Below the pieces are notes generated by a model. It searched no databases, was not told the DNA's origin, and worked only from the letters and a program-made list of their open reading frames with translations. Below are positions 7,386-17,867 of a DNA stretch of 64,000 nucleotides, one piece after another. The translations under genes were made by a program, and so were the position numbers. Within the stretch, counting starts at the first letter, position 1. The number at the start of each line of letters is the position of its first letter. The DNA comes from Nocardia jinanensis (GTDB taxonomy: Bacteria; Actinomycetota; Actinomycetes; Mycobacteriales; Mycobacteriaceae): NCBI RefSeq assembly GCF_014645735.1, contig NZ_BMMH01000009.1, forward strand, positions 124,001 through 188,000. The letters run 5' to 3'.

Positions 7386-9074
7386 TCAGCGGCGCTGGGG
7401 CTGGGGGGCGGGGGCTGGGGCGGGGTGTCCCTGGGGTGCGGGCCGGCGGGTGCGGGGTTCGCCGATGTAGGTGTGTTCCCGGGGGATCGAGACCAGATTC
7501 AGCGGGATCTGGGTGGTCGCGGTGCGTACGACCACCCGGTTACCGATCGCTCCCGGCTGCTGGATCGACAGGTCCGGCTTGGTGGCCGGCCAGCCCATCG
7601 GATCGCCGGTGACGTAGAGGGTGGTGATACCGGCGTGCGGCGCGGGCGCGAGCACACCGTCGACGACGGTCGCGGTGAACATGGCGTCCGACTGGTGCAT
7701 TTCCACGGCCAGCATCAACCGTTCCGGATTTCCGATGGTCTCGATCAGCTGGTACCAGGCCTGCGGGCGATCGGTGCGGACCAGGATCCGCTCGCCCACG
7801 GCCAGCGCCCGGAACACCAGCTGCTGGGCGAGATAGAGTTCGCCCGCCACATACACCGACGAGATACCGGCGCCGACGAGTCGCAGCGCCACACCGTTGC
7901 CCTCGTCGTCCGACCCGATCAGCTGTCCGCATCCCGACGACGGCAGCGCCAGCGCGTCGAGCACCTCGATCGGGTACTCGGCGGTCGGCACGACATCCCC
8001 GACGTCGGGAATGCCGATCGGCAGGTGTGCGAGCAGACCGTCACGGTGCCGGCCGTTCATCGACACCATGCCCTTGGACGCGGTCTTCTCGGGCAGTTCG
8101 CGCAGCGTCGAGCGCCAGGCCGCGCCGACGTGCACGGTATCGGCCGTGCTGCCGGGCCGCAGCCGCACCGCGACCGTGGTACCGCGGGATTCGGGCACCC
8201 ACACCTGCGAAAGAATCTCCGACCCCAGCTGTTTCGGGTCGATCGCGGATCCGATATTGACGCTGTTGCCGAGTTCGGCGTACCGCCAGCGATGGGCCAG
8301 CTCACGCGCGTCGGCTCCGTTGAGCACCTGCCGTACGGCGGCCCGGATCTCCGAGGCGGTCAGCACGCGCGACCCGCAGCCCGCGTCCTCCAGGGTCCGT
8401 ACGATCCGCTGGGTCGCGATGGTCACCGAACGCGCGGCGCCCTCGTCACCGCCGCCGCGCCGGTTCGCGGCGCCGGGGCAGTCGACCATATCGAATCCGA
8501 TCGCCAGCCAGACCGTGCGATACGCGGTGGCCGGCAGCGGCCCCAGCAGCGTTTCGTAGATGGCTCCGGCGGGTGTGCCCGAACGGCTGCGGTGGCCGTG
8601 GCTGATGATGTCGATACCGCTGAGCAGGATGTCGTGCTGGGCGAGGCAGGTCGCCAGTTCGGCCATCGGCAGTAGATGGGAGGCATGCACCGCGCTGCGG
8701 TCGATCCGGGTGAGCCCGCCGCGCGGCGGCAGTACCTCGACCACCGCGACCACCCGGCTGTCGTCCCAGTAGAGCCCGAGTGACCGATCGTCGGGCCCGC
8801 GGAAATCGTTGCTGTCCCCGATCCGGTACTCGCGGTGGGCCCGGTAGTTCCACCAGGTGCCGACCCAATCCAGCAGGACCCGCCGGCCGACCGTGACGAG
8901 CGGGATGGCACCGGCCACCACCGCGACCCCCAGCGCGATCCACGGGTTCGCGGCAGCGAATAGGACGATCGTCCCCGCGACGAGCGCGAATACCTGTGCG
9001 ATGAGCAGATTGCGCATCGAGATTCGCCCGAAAAGCAGGCTGCGCCTGCGCCCCACTGCGGCTGCAACGGCCAT
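7386..9074 (-). CDS. eccE: type VII secretion protein EccE (ESX-4)
   Basis: Encodes 562 aa. EccE is a peripheral inner-membrane component on the outside of the type VII secretion core. Two N-terminal membrane segments (about residues 18-65, around LLIAQVFALVAGTIVLF and ALGVAVVAGAIPLVTV) are followed by a cytosolic domain with RIGDSNDFRGPDDRSLGL and SHLLPMAELATCLAQHDILL, as in EccE proteins. The Pro-rich C-terminal tail is typical low complexity. M. tuberculosis ESX-4 lacks eccE, whereas some actinobacterial ESX-4 loci keep it. It diverges from eccB across 109 bp; GGGGGG lies upstream of the ATG. Confidence 0.85.
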   Translation of the reverse strand: MAVAAAVGRRRSLLFGRISMRNLLIAQVFALVAGTIVLFAAANPWIALGVAVVAGAIPLVTVGRRVLLDWVGTWWNYRAHREYRIGDSNDFRGPDDRSLGLYWDDSRVVAVVEVLPPRGGLTRIDRSAVHASHLLPMAELATCLAQHDILLSGIDIISHGHRSRSGTPAGAIYETLLGPLPATAYRTVWLAIGFDMVDCPGAANRRGGGDEGAARSVTIATQRIVRTLEDAGCGSRVLTASEIRAAVRQVLNGADARELAHRWRYAELGNSVNIGSAIDPKQLGSEILSQVWVPESRGTTVAVRLRPGSTADTVHVGAAWRSTLRELPEKTASKGMVSMNGRHRDGLLAHLPIGIPDVGDVVPTAEYPIEVLDALALPSSGCGQLIGSDDEGNGVALRLVGAGISSVYVAGELYLAQQLVFRALAVGERILVRTDRPQAWYQLIETIGNPERLMLAVEMHQSDAMFTATVVDGVLAPAPHAGITTLYVTGDPMGWPATKPDLSIQQPGAIGNRVVVRTATTQIPLNLVSIPREHTYIGEPRTRRPAPQGHPAPAPAPQPQRR

Positions 9075-9183
9075 GAGAGCCCCCCAGGTACCCGGTGTCG
9101 GCCGATAATCGGCGGCCGAGCTGAACTACGTCCCCGGGAACTGTACTGTGTTCGGCGAGCACGAGCACAGTTCGGGGGAGACG

Positions 9184-10653
9184 ATGCCTTCAAAGCCCAC
9201 AACCAGGTGGCAGATCAGCGGTTACAACTTTCTGGTCCGCCGGATGGAGCATGCGCTGGTACGGCGGGACGTGCGAATGCTCCACGATCCCATGCGTTCC
9301 CAGGTGCGCTCCTATGTCGTGGGTCTGGTCCTGGCCGTGCTGATCCTGGCCGGCTGCGGGGTGCTGGCCCTGCTGCGGCCGCAGGACAAGATCGGCCAGA
9401 ACACGATCCTCATCGGCAAGGAATCCGGTGCGGTATACGTGGTGCTCAACGATGTCGTGCATCCGGCACTGAATCTGGCGTCGGCCCGGCTGGCCGCGGG
9501 CGAGGCGCCGGACGCGGCAATCGTGAAAGAGGCCGAGGTCGGTAAGAAGGCACGCGGCCCGCTGATCGGTATCCCGGGTGCGCCCAGCGCGATCCACTAC
9601 GACGCGGCGGGTAACGGCCGGCAGTGGACCATCTGCGACGAGATGAAAACCGACGGCAGCGGCGACCGCACCACTTCGGTACTCGCGGGCGGGCTCGAAC
9701 TCGGCGCGAAGGCTTCGGTCATGGATCCGGGCAAAGCGCTCCTGGCGCAGGGTGAGAACCACACCTATCTGATCTACGACAAGAAACGCGCGCGAGTGAA
9801 TATGGGCGACCGCGCCGTCACCGACGCCTTGAAGATCACCGGGGCCACCCCGCGACCGGTGAGCGAAGGCCTGATCAACTCGATCCCCGAAGTGCTGCCG
9901 ATCGTCCCGCTACCCATCGCCGATTCCGGCAGTGCCCCGGCGTACGAGATCAGCGGCCACCGGATCGGCGAGGTGGTGCAGGTCGGCAACTCCGGAACCG
10001 AGTACCACGTGGTGCTCGGTGACGGCCTGCAAGCGATCTCCCCCCTCACCGCGGAGATCATCCGCAACTCCAACCCGCAGACTTCGACCGACGAAACCAT
10101 CGACCAGGCCGAACGCACCGGCGCCAGAGTTTCCACGGCGCTGCAGGTCGGCGACTACCCGCAGTCCGCGCCGACCATCCTCGAGGGCAAGGATCACCCG
10201 GTGAGCTGCCTGTCGTGGAAACCGATCCCGGAAGCGGGCGAGAACACCGGCACCAGGGCCGAACTCGCGGTTGTCACCGGCGTGAGCCTGCCCATGCCCG
10301 AGAAGGCGAAACTGGTACCGCTCGCCCAGGCCGACGGCTCGGGACAGAATGTCGACTCCGCCTATATGGCGCCCGGTACGGGAGCCTATGTGCAGAGCAC
10401 CGGAATCGAACCCGACAGCAGGCGTAAGGACAGCATCTTCTATATCGCCGATACCGGTGTGCGCTACGGCATCGAGAACGCCGATGCCGCGAAGGCGCTC
10501 GGTATGCCGGAGAAGGCCGAACCCGCGCCCTGGCCGATCATCGGGCTCTTGGCCTCCGGGCCGAGTCTGGGTCGCGAGGAGGCTCTGGTCGCGCACGACG
10601 GCGTCGCCCCCGACCCGTCCCCGGCCGCGCAACCGGTCTCCACAGGAAAATAA
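9184..10653 (+). CDS. eccB: type VII secretion protein EccB (ESX-4)
   Basis: Encodes 489 aa from ATG 9184, chosen because GGGGGAG sits just upstream. N-terminal cytosolic helix (TRWQISGYNFLVRRMEHALVR is diagnostic), one membrane helix near residues 41-63 (YVVGLVLAVLILAGCGVL), then a large exported domain with repeated beta modules. EccB anchors the secretion complex on the outer face of the membrane. VYVVLNDVVHPALNLASARL is a conserved EccB motif. It converges with mycP. Position near truA matches mycobacterial ESX-4 eccB4. Confidence 0.93.
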   Translation: MPSKPTTRWQISGYNFLVRRMEHALVRRDVRMLHDPMRSQVRSYVVGLVLAVLILAGCGVLALLRPQDKIGQNTILIGKESGAVYVVLNDVVHPALNLASARLAAGEAPDAAIVKEAEVGKKARGPLIGIPGAPSAIHYDAAGNGRQWTICDEMKTDGSGDRTTSVLAGGLELGAKASVMDPGKALLAQGENHTYLIYDKKRARVNMGDRAVTDALKITGATPRPVSEGLINSIPEVLPIVPLPIADSGSAPAYEISGHRIGEVVQVGNSGTEYHVVLGDGLQAISPLTAEIIRNSNPQTSTDETIDQAERTGARVSTALQVGDYPQSAPTILEGKDHPVSCLSWKPIPEAGENTGTRAELAVVTGVSLPMPEKAKLVPLAQADGSGQNVDSAYMAPGTGAYVQSTGIEPDSRRKDSIFYIADTGVRYGIENADAAKALGMPEKAEPAPWPIIGLLASGPSLGREEALVAHDGVAPDPSPAAQPVSTGK

Positions 10654-10790
10654 CCACACGCTCCCAACTCCCGAAACGGTGTTGCCCGCTGTCCCGAGGT
10701 GTTCGAGGCACGCATCCGGACGCCGGTCGGCGTGTGTCTACCATGTGGCCGTCGAGACCGATCTGTGCCGAGTCGCGACGGAGGCCGCGG

Positions 10791-12200
10791 TCAGGCCTCG
10801 TCTTCACTGACGCCGAAGCGGCGGCGGGTGGGGAACGAGGCGAGATAGCCGAGAATCAGACTGCCGCCGATGATTCCGCTGCCGATGAGCGCCACATTGC
10901 GGGCCGTGTGGTCCGGCGGGGTGGGCGGTGCGGGGACGGCGAGTTGCTTGTTCACCGCCGGATTCGGCTGTTTGGGCCGCAGTTCCGCGGGCACCTCGTT
11001 GGTCAAGGCCGCGATGGGGTCGATGGCGCCGTAACCCACATACGGGTTCCAGCCCTCGGCGGGCGCGTGCGCGGTCGCCTGGATCCGTTTCATGACCTCC
11101 ACGGCGGAGAGTTCGGGGAAACGGGAACGGACCAGGGCGACCAGCCCGGACACATAGGGCGCCGCGAAGCTGGTCCCGTTGATGGTCTGCTGGGCGTTCT
11201 GGGCATTGACGGTCCCGTTGATGACACCGCCGCTGTTCACATCCAGCGAGACGATGTTCTCACCCGGAGCGGCGACGCTCAGCCAGGGACCCGGCACCGT
11301 GAATTCCGAAGGCGCACCATTGGCGTCGATGGAGCCGACCGATAGCACGAGGTCGTCGTATCGGGCGGGAGTGACATTGACGGTCGCGTTGCTCCACGGA
11401 TCCGCCGCGGGGTGTAGTGGATCCTGGATCCCGGTGTTGCCCTTACAACTGTCGTTGTCGGTATTGCCCGCCGACGTGACGACCACCGCGTTCTTCTGGT
11501 GCACCGCGTAGTCGAGCGCGGCACCCAGCGAACCGTCGGAGATCGGGCTGGAACTGCAGGCCACCTCGGAGATATTGATGACGGTCGCACCCAGATCGGC
11601 GGCGCGGCGGATGGCCTGCGCCATGGTGGCGACATTGCCGTACCCCTCTTTGGACAGGTCCTCCGGGGATTTGGTGCTGTTACTGCCCGCCTTCACGTAC
11701 TTGTCACTGGTCTGCCGGATGGTGAGGATCGTCGCCGCGGGCGCGACACCGGAAAAGCCTTGGTCCGGAAGTCGGCTCGCCCCGATGATGCCCGCCACGA
11801 TCGTGCCGTGCGCGTCACAGTCCTCGGTGCCGTCACCGCTGTTGGCCACGAAATCCCCGCCGGCTCGCAGACCGGTCAGCCGGGGGTGGCGGGCGACACC
11901 GGTATCGATCACCGCGACCACCTGCCCGGCGCCCTGGGAGAACTGCCACGCTCTTGTCAGGTCGAGGGCCGCCTGTGCGGGCGGAACAGTCGGGCCGCCG
12001 CCGCCGGAAACGGTGCTGTTGCAGGGCGCGTTCGCCTTGCGCTCCGTCGCCTGCGCGGGTTTCGCCGGGTCGCCGGCCGGAAGCTGACCGGGGTCGACGG
12101 GTGCGGGCCGGTCGGCGTACGCCACCGGATACCCGAGCCCCAGCGATGCGCTGATACCGAGCGCCGCGGCCACCGCCGCGGCCCGGACCCCCCGGTTCAC
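10791..12200 (-). CDS. mycP: type VII secretion-associated serine protease mycosin
   Basis: Encodes 469 aa from GTG 12200, overlapping the eccD stop by 4 nt (GTGA). A signal peptide (RAAAVAAALGISASLGLG) leads a subtilisin-like domain with all three catalytic residues: Asp in VVAVIDTGVARHP, His in DCDAHGTIVAGIIG and Ser in NGTSFAAPYVSGLVAL. A C-terminal membrane helix (NVALIGSGIIGGSLILGYLA) precedes a short cytosolic tail. Mycosins are needed for a stable ESX complex and may process substrates. Translational coupling with eccD fits their joint role. Confidence 0.95.
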   Translation of the reverse strand: MNRGVRAAAVAAALGISASLGLGYPVAYADRPAPVDPGQLPAGDPAKPAQATERKANAPCNSTVSGGGGPTVPPAQAALDLTRAWQFSQGAGQVVAVIDTGVARHPRLTGLRAGGDFVANSGDGTEDCDAHGTIVAGIIGASRLPDQGFSGVAPAATILTIRQTSDKYVKAGSNSTKSPEDLSKEGYGNVATMAQAIRRAADLGATVINISEVACSSSPISDGSLGAALDYAVHQKNAVVVTSAGNTDNDSCKGNTGIQDPLHPAADPWSNATVNVTPARYDDLVLSVGSIDANGAPSEFTVPGPWLSVAAPGENIVSLDVNSGGVINGTVNAQNAQQTINGTSFAAPYVSGLVALVRSRFPELSAVEVMKRIQATAHAPAEGWNPYVGYGAIDPIAALTNEVPAELRPKQPNPAVNKQLAVPAPPTPPDHTARNVALIGSGIIGGSLILGYLASFPTRRRFGVSEDEA

Positions 12201-13663
12201 AGCCCGCGGACGAGGGAGTAGAGGTCGGATACCCAGAACACGAGCGGCAGCACAGCCGCCACGAAGCCGTATTCGATCAATTCGGCGGCCCGCCGCATCG
12301 GCGGGGTCGCCGTCTGGTTGGGGATGATGATGCCGAGGACCAGCGCCGCGATCAGCATGACCAGGGCGGCGCCGAAGGCGGCCAGCGGGAGATCGGTCAC
12401 GAATGCCATTCCCACGAGCATCGCCAGCAGGATCGCGGCGCCGCCCGCGATCAGGATCACGGCTTGCTCGGCGCCGGCGTAGGTGCGGCTGCGGAACATC
12501 AGAACCGCCGCGCACACCAATGCGAGCGCGATGCCCTGCCAGAAGAAGCGACCCCCGGCCGGATCGGTCGCCACCAGCGCGCCGACCAGCGTGACCAGCG
12601 TGGTCGCCGAGACCAGGCCGCTCAGATAGGTCCGTGCCCGTGCTGATTTCGCGCGCAATGCGTCCAGCGTCGGCAATGCCCGGTGGTCGTCGGGATCGTC
12701 CTCGGTGGGGTCGATGGGAGTTCCGGGGGAGGGCACCGGCGGCAGCGGAAGTTTCGCCAGCATCATGGAGATACGCGGCGCCAGCGACAGCGCGCCCAGT
12801 CCCACGGCCGCCACCACCGCGCCGACAGCTTTCATCGGTTGGGCGGTGAGCAGTCCGACCAGCGCCGAGGGCACCGCGAACAGCGCCACCGTGCCCGCGC
12901 CGATGAACAGTCCCAGCCCCACTCCGGTGACCCGCCAGGCCAGGATCGCCGTGGCCCCGAGCAGGGTGGATCCGAGCAGCATATGGGACCAGTCGTAATG
13001 GTCCGGCACGATCAGCATGCCGCCGGTGAACGCCGGCGGCAGCGCGCAGCCGCCGAGTACCAGCGCGGTTTTCGGATCCCCGTAGACCCGGCTGAGGATC
13101 ATCGCCGCGGCCACCAGCAGCACCGCGACCCCCAGCGCGATCGTTGCGGTGATCCATCCGGGCATCGCGTCCGGCGACGCCAGCAGCGCGGTGCAACCCG
13201 CCAGCATGGTGAGTACCGCGAGTACCGATCCGGTGATCCGTGCCGTATTCGGGTTCCAACCGCGGAAATGCTCGGAGTCGGCGACGGCGACGTTGTACAT
13301 GATGTCGTCGAACAGCGGGGTCGGCGCGGTATGCGCTGAGTTCTCCAGCATCAGCAGTTCGCCGTCACGTACGCCCTGCTCGCCCAGGCTGAGCGAATTC
13401 GACAGTGGCGGCTGGCCGATCCGGGCCAGGACCCAGTCCGCGGGTTCGTAGCGTTCGCCCTGGTTGTCGAAGTCGTTGGTTCTGCTGTGCGCGGCGATCA
13501 TATCGACGACGCTCGGGATCACCAGGGCAACCGGCACATCGACCGGAATTGCCATATCGACCTGAGTGTGTTTGGCCAGAATGGTGACCCTGGTGAGATC
13601 CGGTGCGCGGACTATACCCCGCGAGGAATCTTCCTCCATATGGTCGAGTCGCGCATGCGTCAC
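12197..13663 (-). CDS. eccD: type VII secretion integral membrane protein EccD (ESX-4)
   Basis: Encodes 488 aa from GTG 13663, which has GGGGGAAG just upstream; an internal ATG at 13639 is the alternative. The N-terminal 120 residues form the ubiquitin-like domain (RVTILAKHTQVDMAIPVDVPV), followed by about eleven hydrophobic helices that build the membrane pore of the type VII machine. The acidic cytosolic loop PTEDDPDDHRALPTLDALRA is usual. The 3' end is coupled to mycP by GTGA overlap. It diverges from eccC across a 172-bp gap. Confidence 0.93.
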   Translation of the reverse strand: MTHARLDHMEEDSSRGIVRAPDLTRVTILAKHTQVDMAIPVDVPVALVIPSVVDMIAAHSRTNDFDNQGERYEPADWVLARIGQPPLSNSLSLGEQGVRDGELLMLENSAHTAPTPLFDDIMYNVAVADSEHFRGWNPNTARITGSVLAVLTMLAGCTALLASPDAMPGWITATIALGVAVLLVAAAMILSRVYGDPKTALVLGGCALPPAFTGGMLIVPDHYDWSHMLLGSTLLGATAILAWRVTGVGLGLFIGAGTVALFAVPSALVGLLTAQPMKAVGAVVAAVGLGALSLAPRISMMLAKLPLPPVPSPGTPIDPTEDDPDDHRALPTLDALRAKSARARTYLSGLVSATTLVTLVGALVATDPAGGRFFWQGIALALVCAAVLMFRSRTYAGAEQAVILIAGGAAILLAMLVGMAFVTDLPLAAFGAALVMLIAALVLGIIIPNQTATPPMRRAAELIEYGFVAAVLPLVFWVSDLYSLVRGL

Positions 13664-13789
13664 GCTTCCCCCAAGTTGATTCGCTACCCTGCTCGTTTCC
13701 CGCATTCTCCCTGCAGATCGCGGGTTGCGTGCCCTCGTCCCGGCCAGCAGAATGCAGGTCGAACTGTACGACATGTTCGCGGTTGCCTC

Positions 13790-13795
13790 TACACT
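13790..13795 (+). promoter_or_regulatory. putative eccC -10 element
   Basis: TACACT lies 40 bp before the eccC ATG, in the 172-bp divergent eccD/eccC gap. No clear -35 is visible, so support is modest. Confidence 0.3.
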
Positions 13796-13835
13796 GAGCC
13801 CGAACATCGCATTGCCACAAGGGGGATCTCGCTCG

Positions 13836-16800
13836 ATGACCACTGTCCGTTTTCAGCGGCGTGCGCGCCGGGAACTTCCTCGGACACCCGGCGGCGAGGT
13901 CACCCTGCAGCCGCCCCCCGAGATCCCCCGGGTGACCCCCGGAAATCTGCTGGGCAAGCTCATGCCGGTGGTCATGATCATCGGCATGGTCGGGATGATG
14001 GCGCTGATGTTCACGCAGGGCGGCGGTATCGCGTCCAACCCGATGTCGCTGATGTTCCCGATGATGATGATGGTCTCGATGGTCGGCATGTTCGCCGGTC
14101 AGGGCAACGGTAAGGGCGCCAAGGCCGCTGAGGCCAACGAAGACCGCAAGGACTACCTGCGCTATCTCGATCAGGTCCGCAAGGATGTCGGGGTCACGGC
14201 GGCCGAGCAGCGGGCCGCGGTGGAATGGAGTCATCCGGAGCCGGGGCTGATCTGGATGCTCGCGGGCACCTCCCGGATGTGGGAGCGCCGGCCCAGCGAC
14301 AAGGATTTCTGCCATGTCCGGATCGGGATCGGCGGCCAGCGTCTGGCGACCCGGCTGGTCGCGCCGGAAACCGGGCCCGTGGAGGAGCTCGAACCGATCG
14401 CCGCGGTTTCCCTGCGCCGCTTCGTCCGCGCGCATTCCACGGTTCCGGATCTGCCCACCGCCGTCGCGGTGAAGGGTTTCGCCACCATCGCCCTCGACGG
14501 CGACCGGGCCCAGGCCCGGGACATGGTGCGCGCGATGCTCGTCCAGCTGGCTATGTTCCACGGTCCGGACCAGGTGCTCACCGCGATCGTCTGCGGCCCC
14601 GACACCAGTGCGGAATGGGAATGGACCAAATGGCTGCCGCATACCCAGCACCCCGACTCCCAGGACGGTGTCGGCACCCAGCGTATGTTCTTCGGTTCGA
14701 TCCGCGAGGCGATGGCCGGGCTCGCCCCGATCCTCGGCAACCGGGTCCGCTACTCCCGTAACCAGCCCACCAATTCCGCCATGGTGCATGTGGTGATCGT
14801 GGTGGACGGCGGTCTGCTCGAGGCCGAAGAGGATCAGCTGCGCGAATCCGGATACGAAGGCGTCACCGTGATCGACCTCTGCGGTTACGCGCCACGGCTG
14901 GCGGTATCGCGCGGTATCGGTCTCACCATCCGCAACGGGGAATGCCTGGGCCGCGGCGCCACCGGGAACCAGGAGCGGTTCGCGGTCATCGACCGGATCA
15001 GCCGGGAGCAGGCCCAGCAGGTGGCGCGTCGGCTGGCCCCGTATCGCGCGGCGACCCAGCGCAGCAGTGATGTCGAGGTCACCGAAGGGGAGACCATCAA
15101 CACGTGGGCCCAGCTGATGAGTCTGGGCGATATCGGTTCCTTCAACCCGGAGAGCGCGTGGCGGCCCCGCTACGGGCGGGAGAGATTGCGGGTTCCGTTC
15201 GGCGTCGGCGCCGACGGCCTGCCTGTGGTCCTCGATATCAAAGAGGCCGCCGAATCCGGGATGGGCCCGCACGGTCTGTGCATCGGCGCCACCGGTTCCG
15301 GTAAATCCGAATTCCTGCGCACTCTCGTACTCAGCCTGCTCGCCACGCATTCGCCGGATCAGCTGAATCTGGTCCTGGTGGACTTCAAGGGCGGTGCCAC
15401 ATTCCTCGGTCTCGACGGCGTACCGCATGTCGCGGCCGTCATCACCAACCTGGAAGAGGAGGCCGACCTCGTCGACCGTATGCGTGACGCGCTGGCCGGT
15501 GAGATGAACCGCCGCCAGGAAGTGTTGCGTCAGGCCGGTAACTTCGCCAACGTTTCCGAATACGAGAAGGCGCGCGCCGCCGGTGCCGACCTCGATCCGC
15601 TGCCCGCGCTGTTCGTGGTACTCGACGAGTTCTCCGAACTTCTCACCCAGCACCCCGATTTCGCGGAACTGTTCGTGATGATCGGACGTCTGGGCCGCTC
15701 GCTGCATGTCCATCTGCTGCTCGCCTCGCAGCGCTTGGAAGAGGGCAAGCTCAAGGGTCTGGAATCGCACCTTTCGTATCGAATCGGTCTGAAGACGTTC
15801 TCCGCCAACGAGTCCCGCCAGGTCCTCGGTGTGCCGGATGCCTACAACCTGCCCAACAGTCCCGGCGGCGGCTATCTGAAATCGGATTCGGGCGAGATCC
15901 AGCGATTCCAGGCCTCCTACGTCTCCGGCGCGTATGTGGGTGGTGGCCCGCAGCGCGATATCGCCGTGGCGACCCGCGCCGGTGAAATCGATATCACCGC
16001 ACGTCCGTTCCTGGCCAAGCACGTCGAATTCAGGGCTGTGGACCGGGTTGCGCTCGCCCCCGAACCCCTCGACGATCCGGAACCGCTGGTCGAGGACGGC
16101 GAACAGATCTCCAATATCGGCATGCTGGTGGCCCGGATCCGCGGTCACGGCCGGCCCGCCCACGAGATCTGGCTGCCGCCACTGGACTCCGCCCCCTCAC
16201 TGGACGAGCTCGTCCCGCGCTCGATACTCACCGGCGACTACAACGCGGTCGCCGGTCTGCGCGCTCCGATCGGCATCGTCGACCGCCCCTATGACCAGCG
16301 ACGTGATCCACTGGTCGTCGATCTGTCCGGCGCCCGCGGCAATGTGGCCGTGGTCGGCGGGCCGCAGTCGGGTAAATCGACCATGCTGCGCGCGCTGATC
16401 ATGGCGATGTCGCTGACCCACACCGCCGAACAGGTGCAGTTCTACTGCCTGGACTTCGGTGGCGGTACCCTCGCCAGCCTCGAGGGCCTGCCGCATGTCG
16501 GATCGGTGGCCGGTCGACTGGACCACGACAAGGTGCGGCGCACCATCGCCGAGATGACCACCATCGTGCGCACTCGTGAACTGCGTTTCCGTCAGCTCGG
16601 TATCGAGTCGATGTCGGAGTTCCGCCGACTGCGTGCCGGTGACCCGGCGAGCAGTCAGGCCGCCACCGGCGCCCACGAGGACCCCTTCGGCGATGTATTC
16701 CTGGTGATCGACGGATTCGGTTCGATCCGCCAGGATTTCGAACCGCTGGAACAGGCCATCATGAACCTCGCGGTCCAGGGTCTGTCCTACGGTGTGCATG

Positions 16801-17867
16801 TCGTCATCGCGCTCTCGCGCTGGATGGAGGCCCGGCCTCAGCTCAAGGACCAGATCGGTACGCGCCTCGAACTGCGCCTCGGTGATCCGGCCGATTCCGA
16901 GTTCGGCCGCAAGGTCGCGGCGCTGGTTCCGCAGGGTCGCCCGGGCCGCGGTATGACCCCGGAGAGCCTGCACATGCTGACCGCTCTCCCGCGGGTCGAC
17001 GGGTCCTCCGATCCGGAGGACATCAGTCGCGGTGTCGCCGACGCGGTCGCGCGATTGCAGCAGGCCACCCCCGGGCGGCCCGCCCCGCAGGTTCGTATGC
17101 TGCCCGAACAGCTCGATCGCGATCAGTTCGTCCGTGCGATCGGTCCCTGGCAGGGCCCGGCCGACCGGCGCAATGTCGCGATCCCGATCGGTATCAACGA
17201 ATCCGAACTGTCGCCGGTGTTCCTCAACTTCGACGACAACCCGCACTTCCTGATCTTCGGCGATACCGAATGCGGTAAGTCCACCTTGCTGCGCAATATC
17301 GTCAGCGGAGTCGTCGAATCCAATGCGCGGGACAAGGCGGCGCTCATCCTGGTCGACTTCCGGCGCACCATGCTCGGATACTTCGACCAGGATCGCCTGG
17401 CCGCCTACGCGACCGGCTCCGAAGGCTTGGCCACGAATATGCGCGATCTCGCGGCGCTGCTGCGCACCCGGATGCCCGGCCCGAACGTCACCCCGCAGGA
17501 ACTGCGTGACCGTTCCTGGTGGACGGGTCCGGATCTGTTCGTGGTCGTCGACGATTACGACCTGGTCTCCAGCGGATCCGGTGGTAACCCCTTGACACAG
17601 ATCCTCGATTATCTGGCCCACGCCAAGGATATCGGCCTGCACCTGATCATCTCGCGGCGCTCGGGTGGCGCCGGCCGCGCCTTGTACGAGCCGGTGATCT
17701 CCCGGTTGCGCGATCTGGCCACGCCGGGTCTGATCATGAGCGGCAGCCGGGAGGAGGGCGGTCTGCTCGGGAACATCCGGCCCAGCGCCATGCCGCCGGG
17801 GCGCGGCACCCTGGTCGGACGTTCGGGTAACGATCTCATCCAGACCTCGTGGATGCCGACGCAGTAA
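13836..17867 (+). CDS. eccC: type VII secretion ATPase EccC (ESX-4)
   Basis: Encodes 1343 aa as one polypeptide (not split into Ca/Cb). Two membrane helices lie near residues 44-85, then three FtsK/SpoIIIE-type ATPase domains. Walker A motifs: GATGSGKS (about 484), GGPQSGKS (841), GDTECGKS (1142). Walker B-like segments: FVVLDEF, VFLVIDGF and LFVVVDDY; the second and third lack the canonical DE pair, as is common in the regulatory domains. EccC recognises WXG100 substrates and drives export. ATG 13836 was chosen for the GGGGGAT upstream and the MTTVRFQRRARRE start seen in the family. Confidence 0.96.
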   Translation: MTTVRFQRRARRELPRTPGGEVTLQPPPEIPRVTPGNLLGKLMPVVMIIGMVGMMALMFTQGGGIASNPMSLMFPMMMMVSMVGMFAGQGNGKGAKAAEANEDRKDYLRYLDQVRKDVGVTAAEQRAAVEWSHPEPGLIWMLAGTSRMWERRPSDKDFCHVRIGIGGQRLATRLVAPETGPVEELEPIAAVSLRRFVRAHSTVPDLPTAVAVKGFATIALDGDRAQARDMVRAMLVQLAMFHGPDQVLTAIVCGPDTSAEWEWTKWLPHTQHPDSQDGVGTQRMFFGSIREAMAGLAPILGNRVRYSRNQPTNSAMVHVVIVVDGGLLEAEEDQLRESGYEGVTVIDLCGYAPRLAVSRGIGLTIRNGECLGRGATGNQERFAVIDRISREQAQQVARRLAPYRAATQRSSDVEVTEGETINTWAQLMSLGDIGSFNPESAWRPRYGRERLRVPFGVGADGLPVVLDIKEAAESGMGPHGLCIGATGSGKSEFLRTLVLSLLATHSPDQLNLVLVDFKGGATFLGLDGVPHVAAVITNLEEEADLVDRMRDALAGEMNRRQEVLRQAGNFANVSEYEKARAAGADLDPLPALFVVLDEFSELLTQHPDFAELFVMIGRLGRSLHVHLLLASQRLEEGKLKGLESHLSYRIGLKTFSANESRQVLGVPDAYNLPNSPGGGYLKSDSGEIQRFQASYVSGAYVGGGPQRDIAVATRAGEIDITARPFLAKHVEFRAVDRVALAPEPLDDPEPLVEDGEQISNIGMLVARIRGHGRPAHEIWLPPLDSAPSLDELVPRSILTGDYNAVAGLRAPIGIVDRPYDQRRDPLVVDLSGARGNVAVVGGPQSGKSTMLRALIMAMSLTHTAEQVQFYCLDFGGGTLASLEGLPHVGSVAGRLDHDKVRRTIAEMTTIVRTRELRFRQLGIESMSEFRRLRAGDPASSQAATGAHEDPFGDVFLVIDGFGSIRQDFEPLEQAIMNLAVQGLSYGVHVVIALSRWMEARPQLKDQIGTRLELRLGDPADSEFGRKVAALVPQGRPGRGMTPESLHMLTALPRVDGSSDPEDISRGVADAVARLQQATPGRPAPQVRMLPEQLDRDQFVRAIGPWQGPADRRNVAIPIGINESELSPVFLNFDDNPHFLIFGDTECGKSTLLRNIVSGVVESNARDKAALILVDFRRTMLGYFDQDRLAAYATGSEGLATNMRDLAALLRTRMPGPNVTPQELRDRSWWTGPDLFVVVDDYDLVSSGSGGNPLTQILDYLAHAKDIGLHLIISRRSGGAGRALYEPVISRLRDLATPGLIMSGSREEGGLLGNIRPSAMPPGRGTLVGRSGNDLIQTSWMPTQ

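Noticed and set aside
13365..16163. 932-codon open frame antisense to eccC and eccD
   Set aside because: GC-rich codon structure gives long antisense frames; the sense genes match known families with full motifs, and the antisense product has no recognisable domain.
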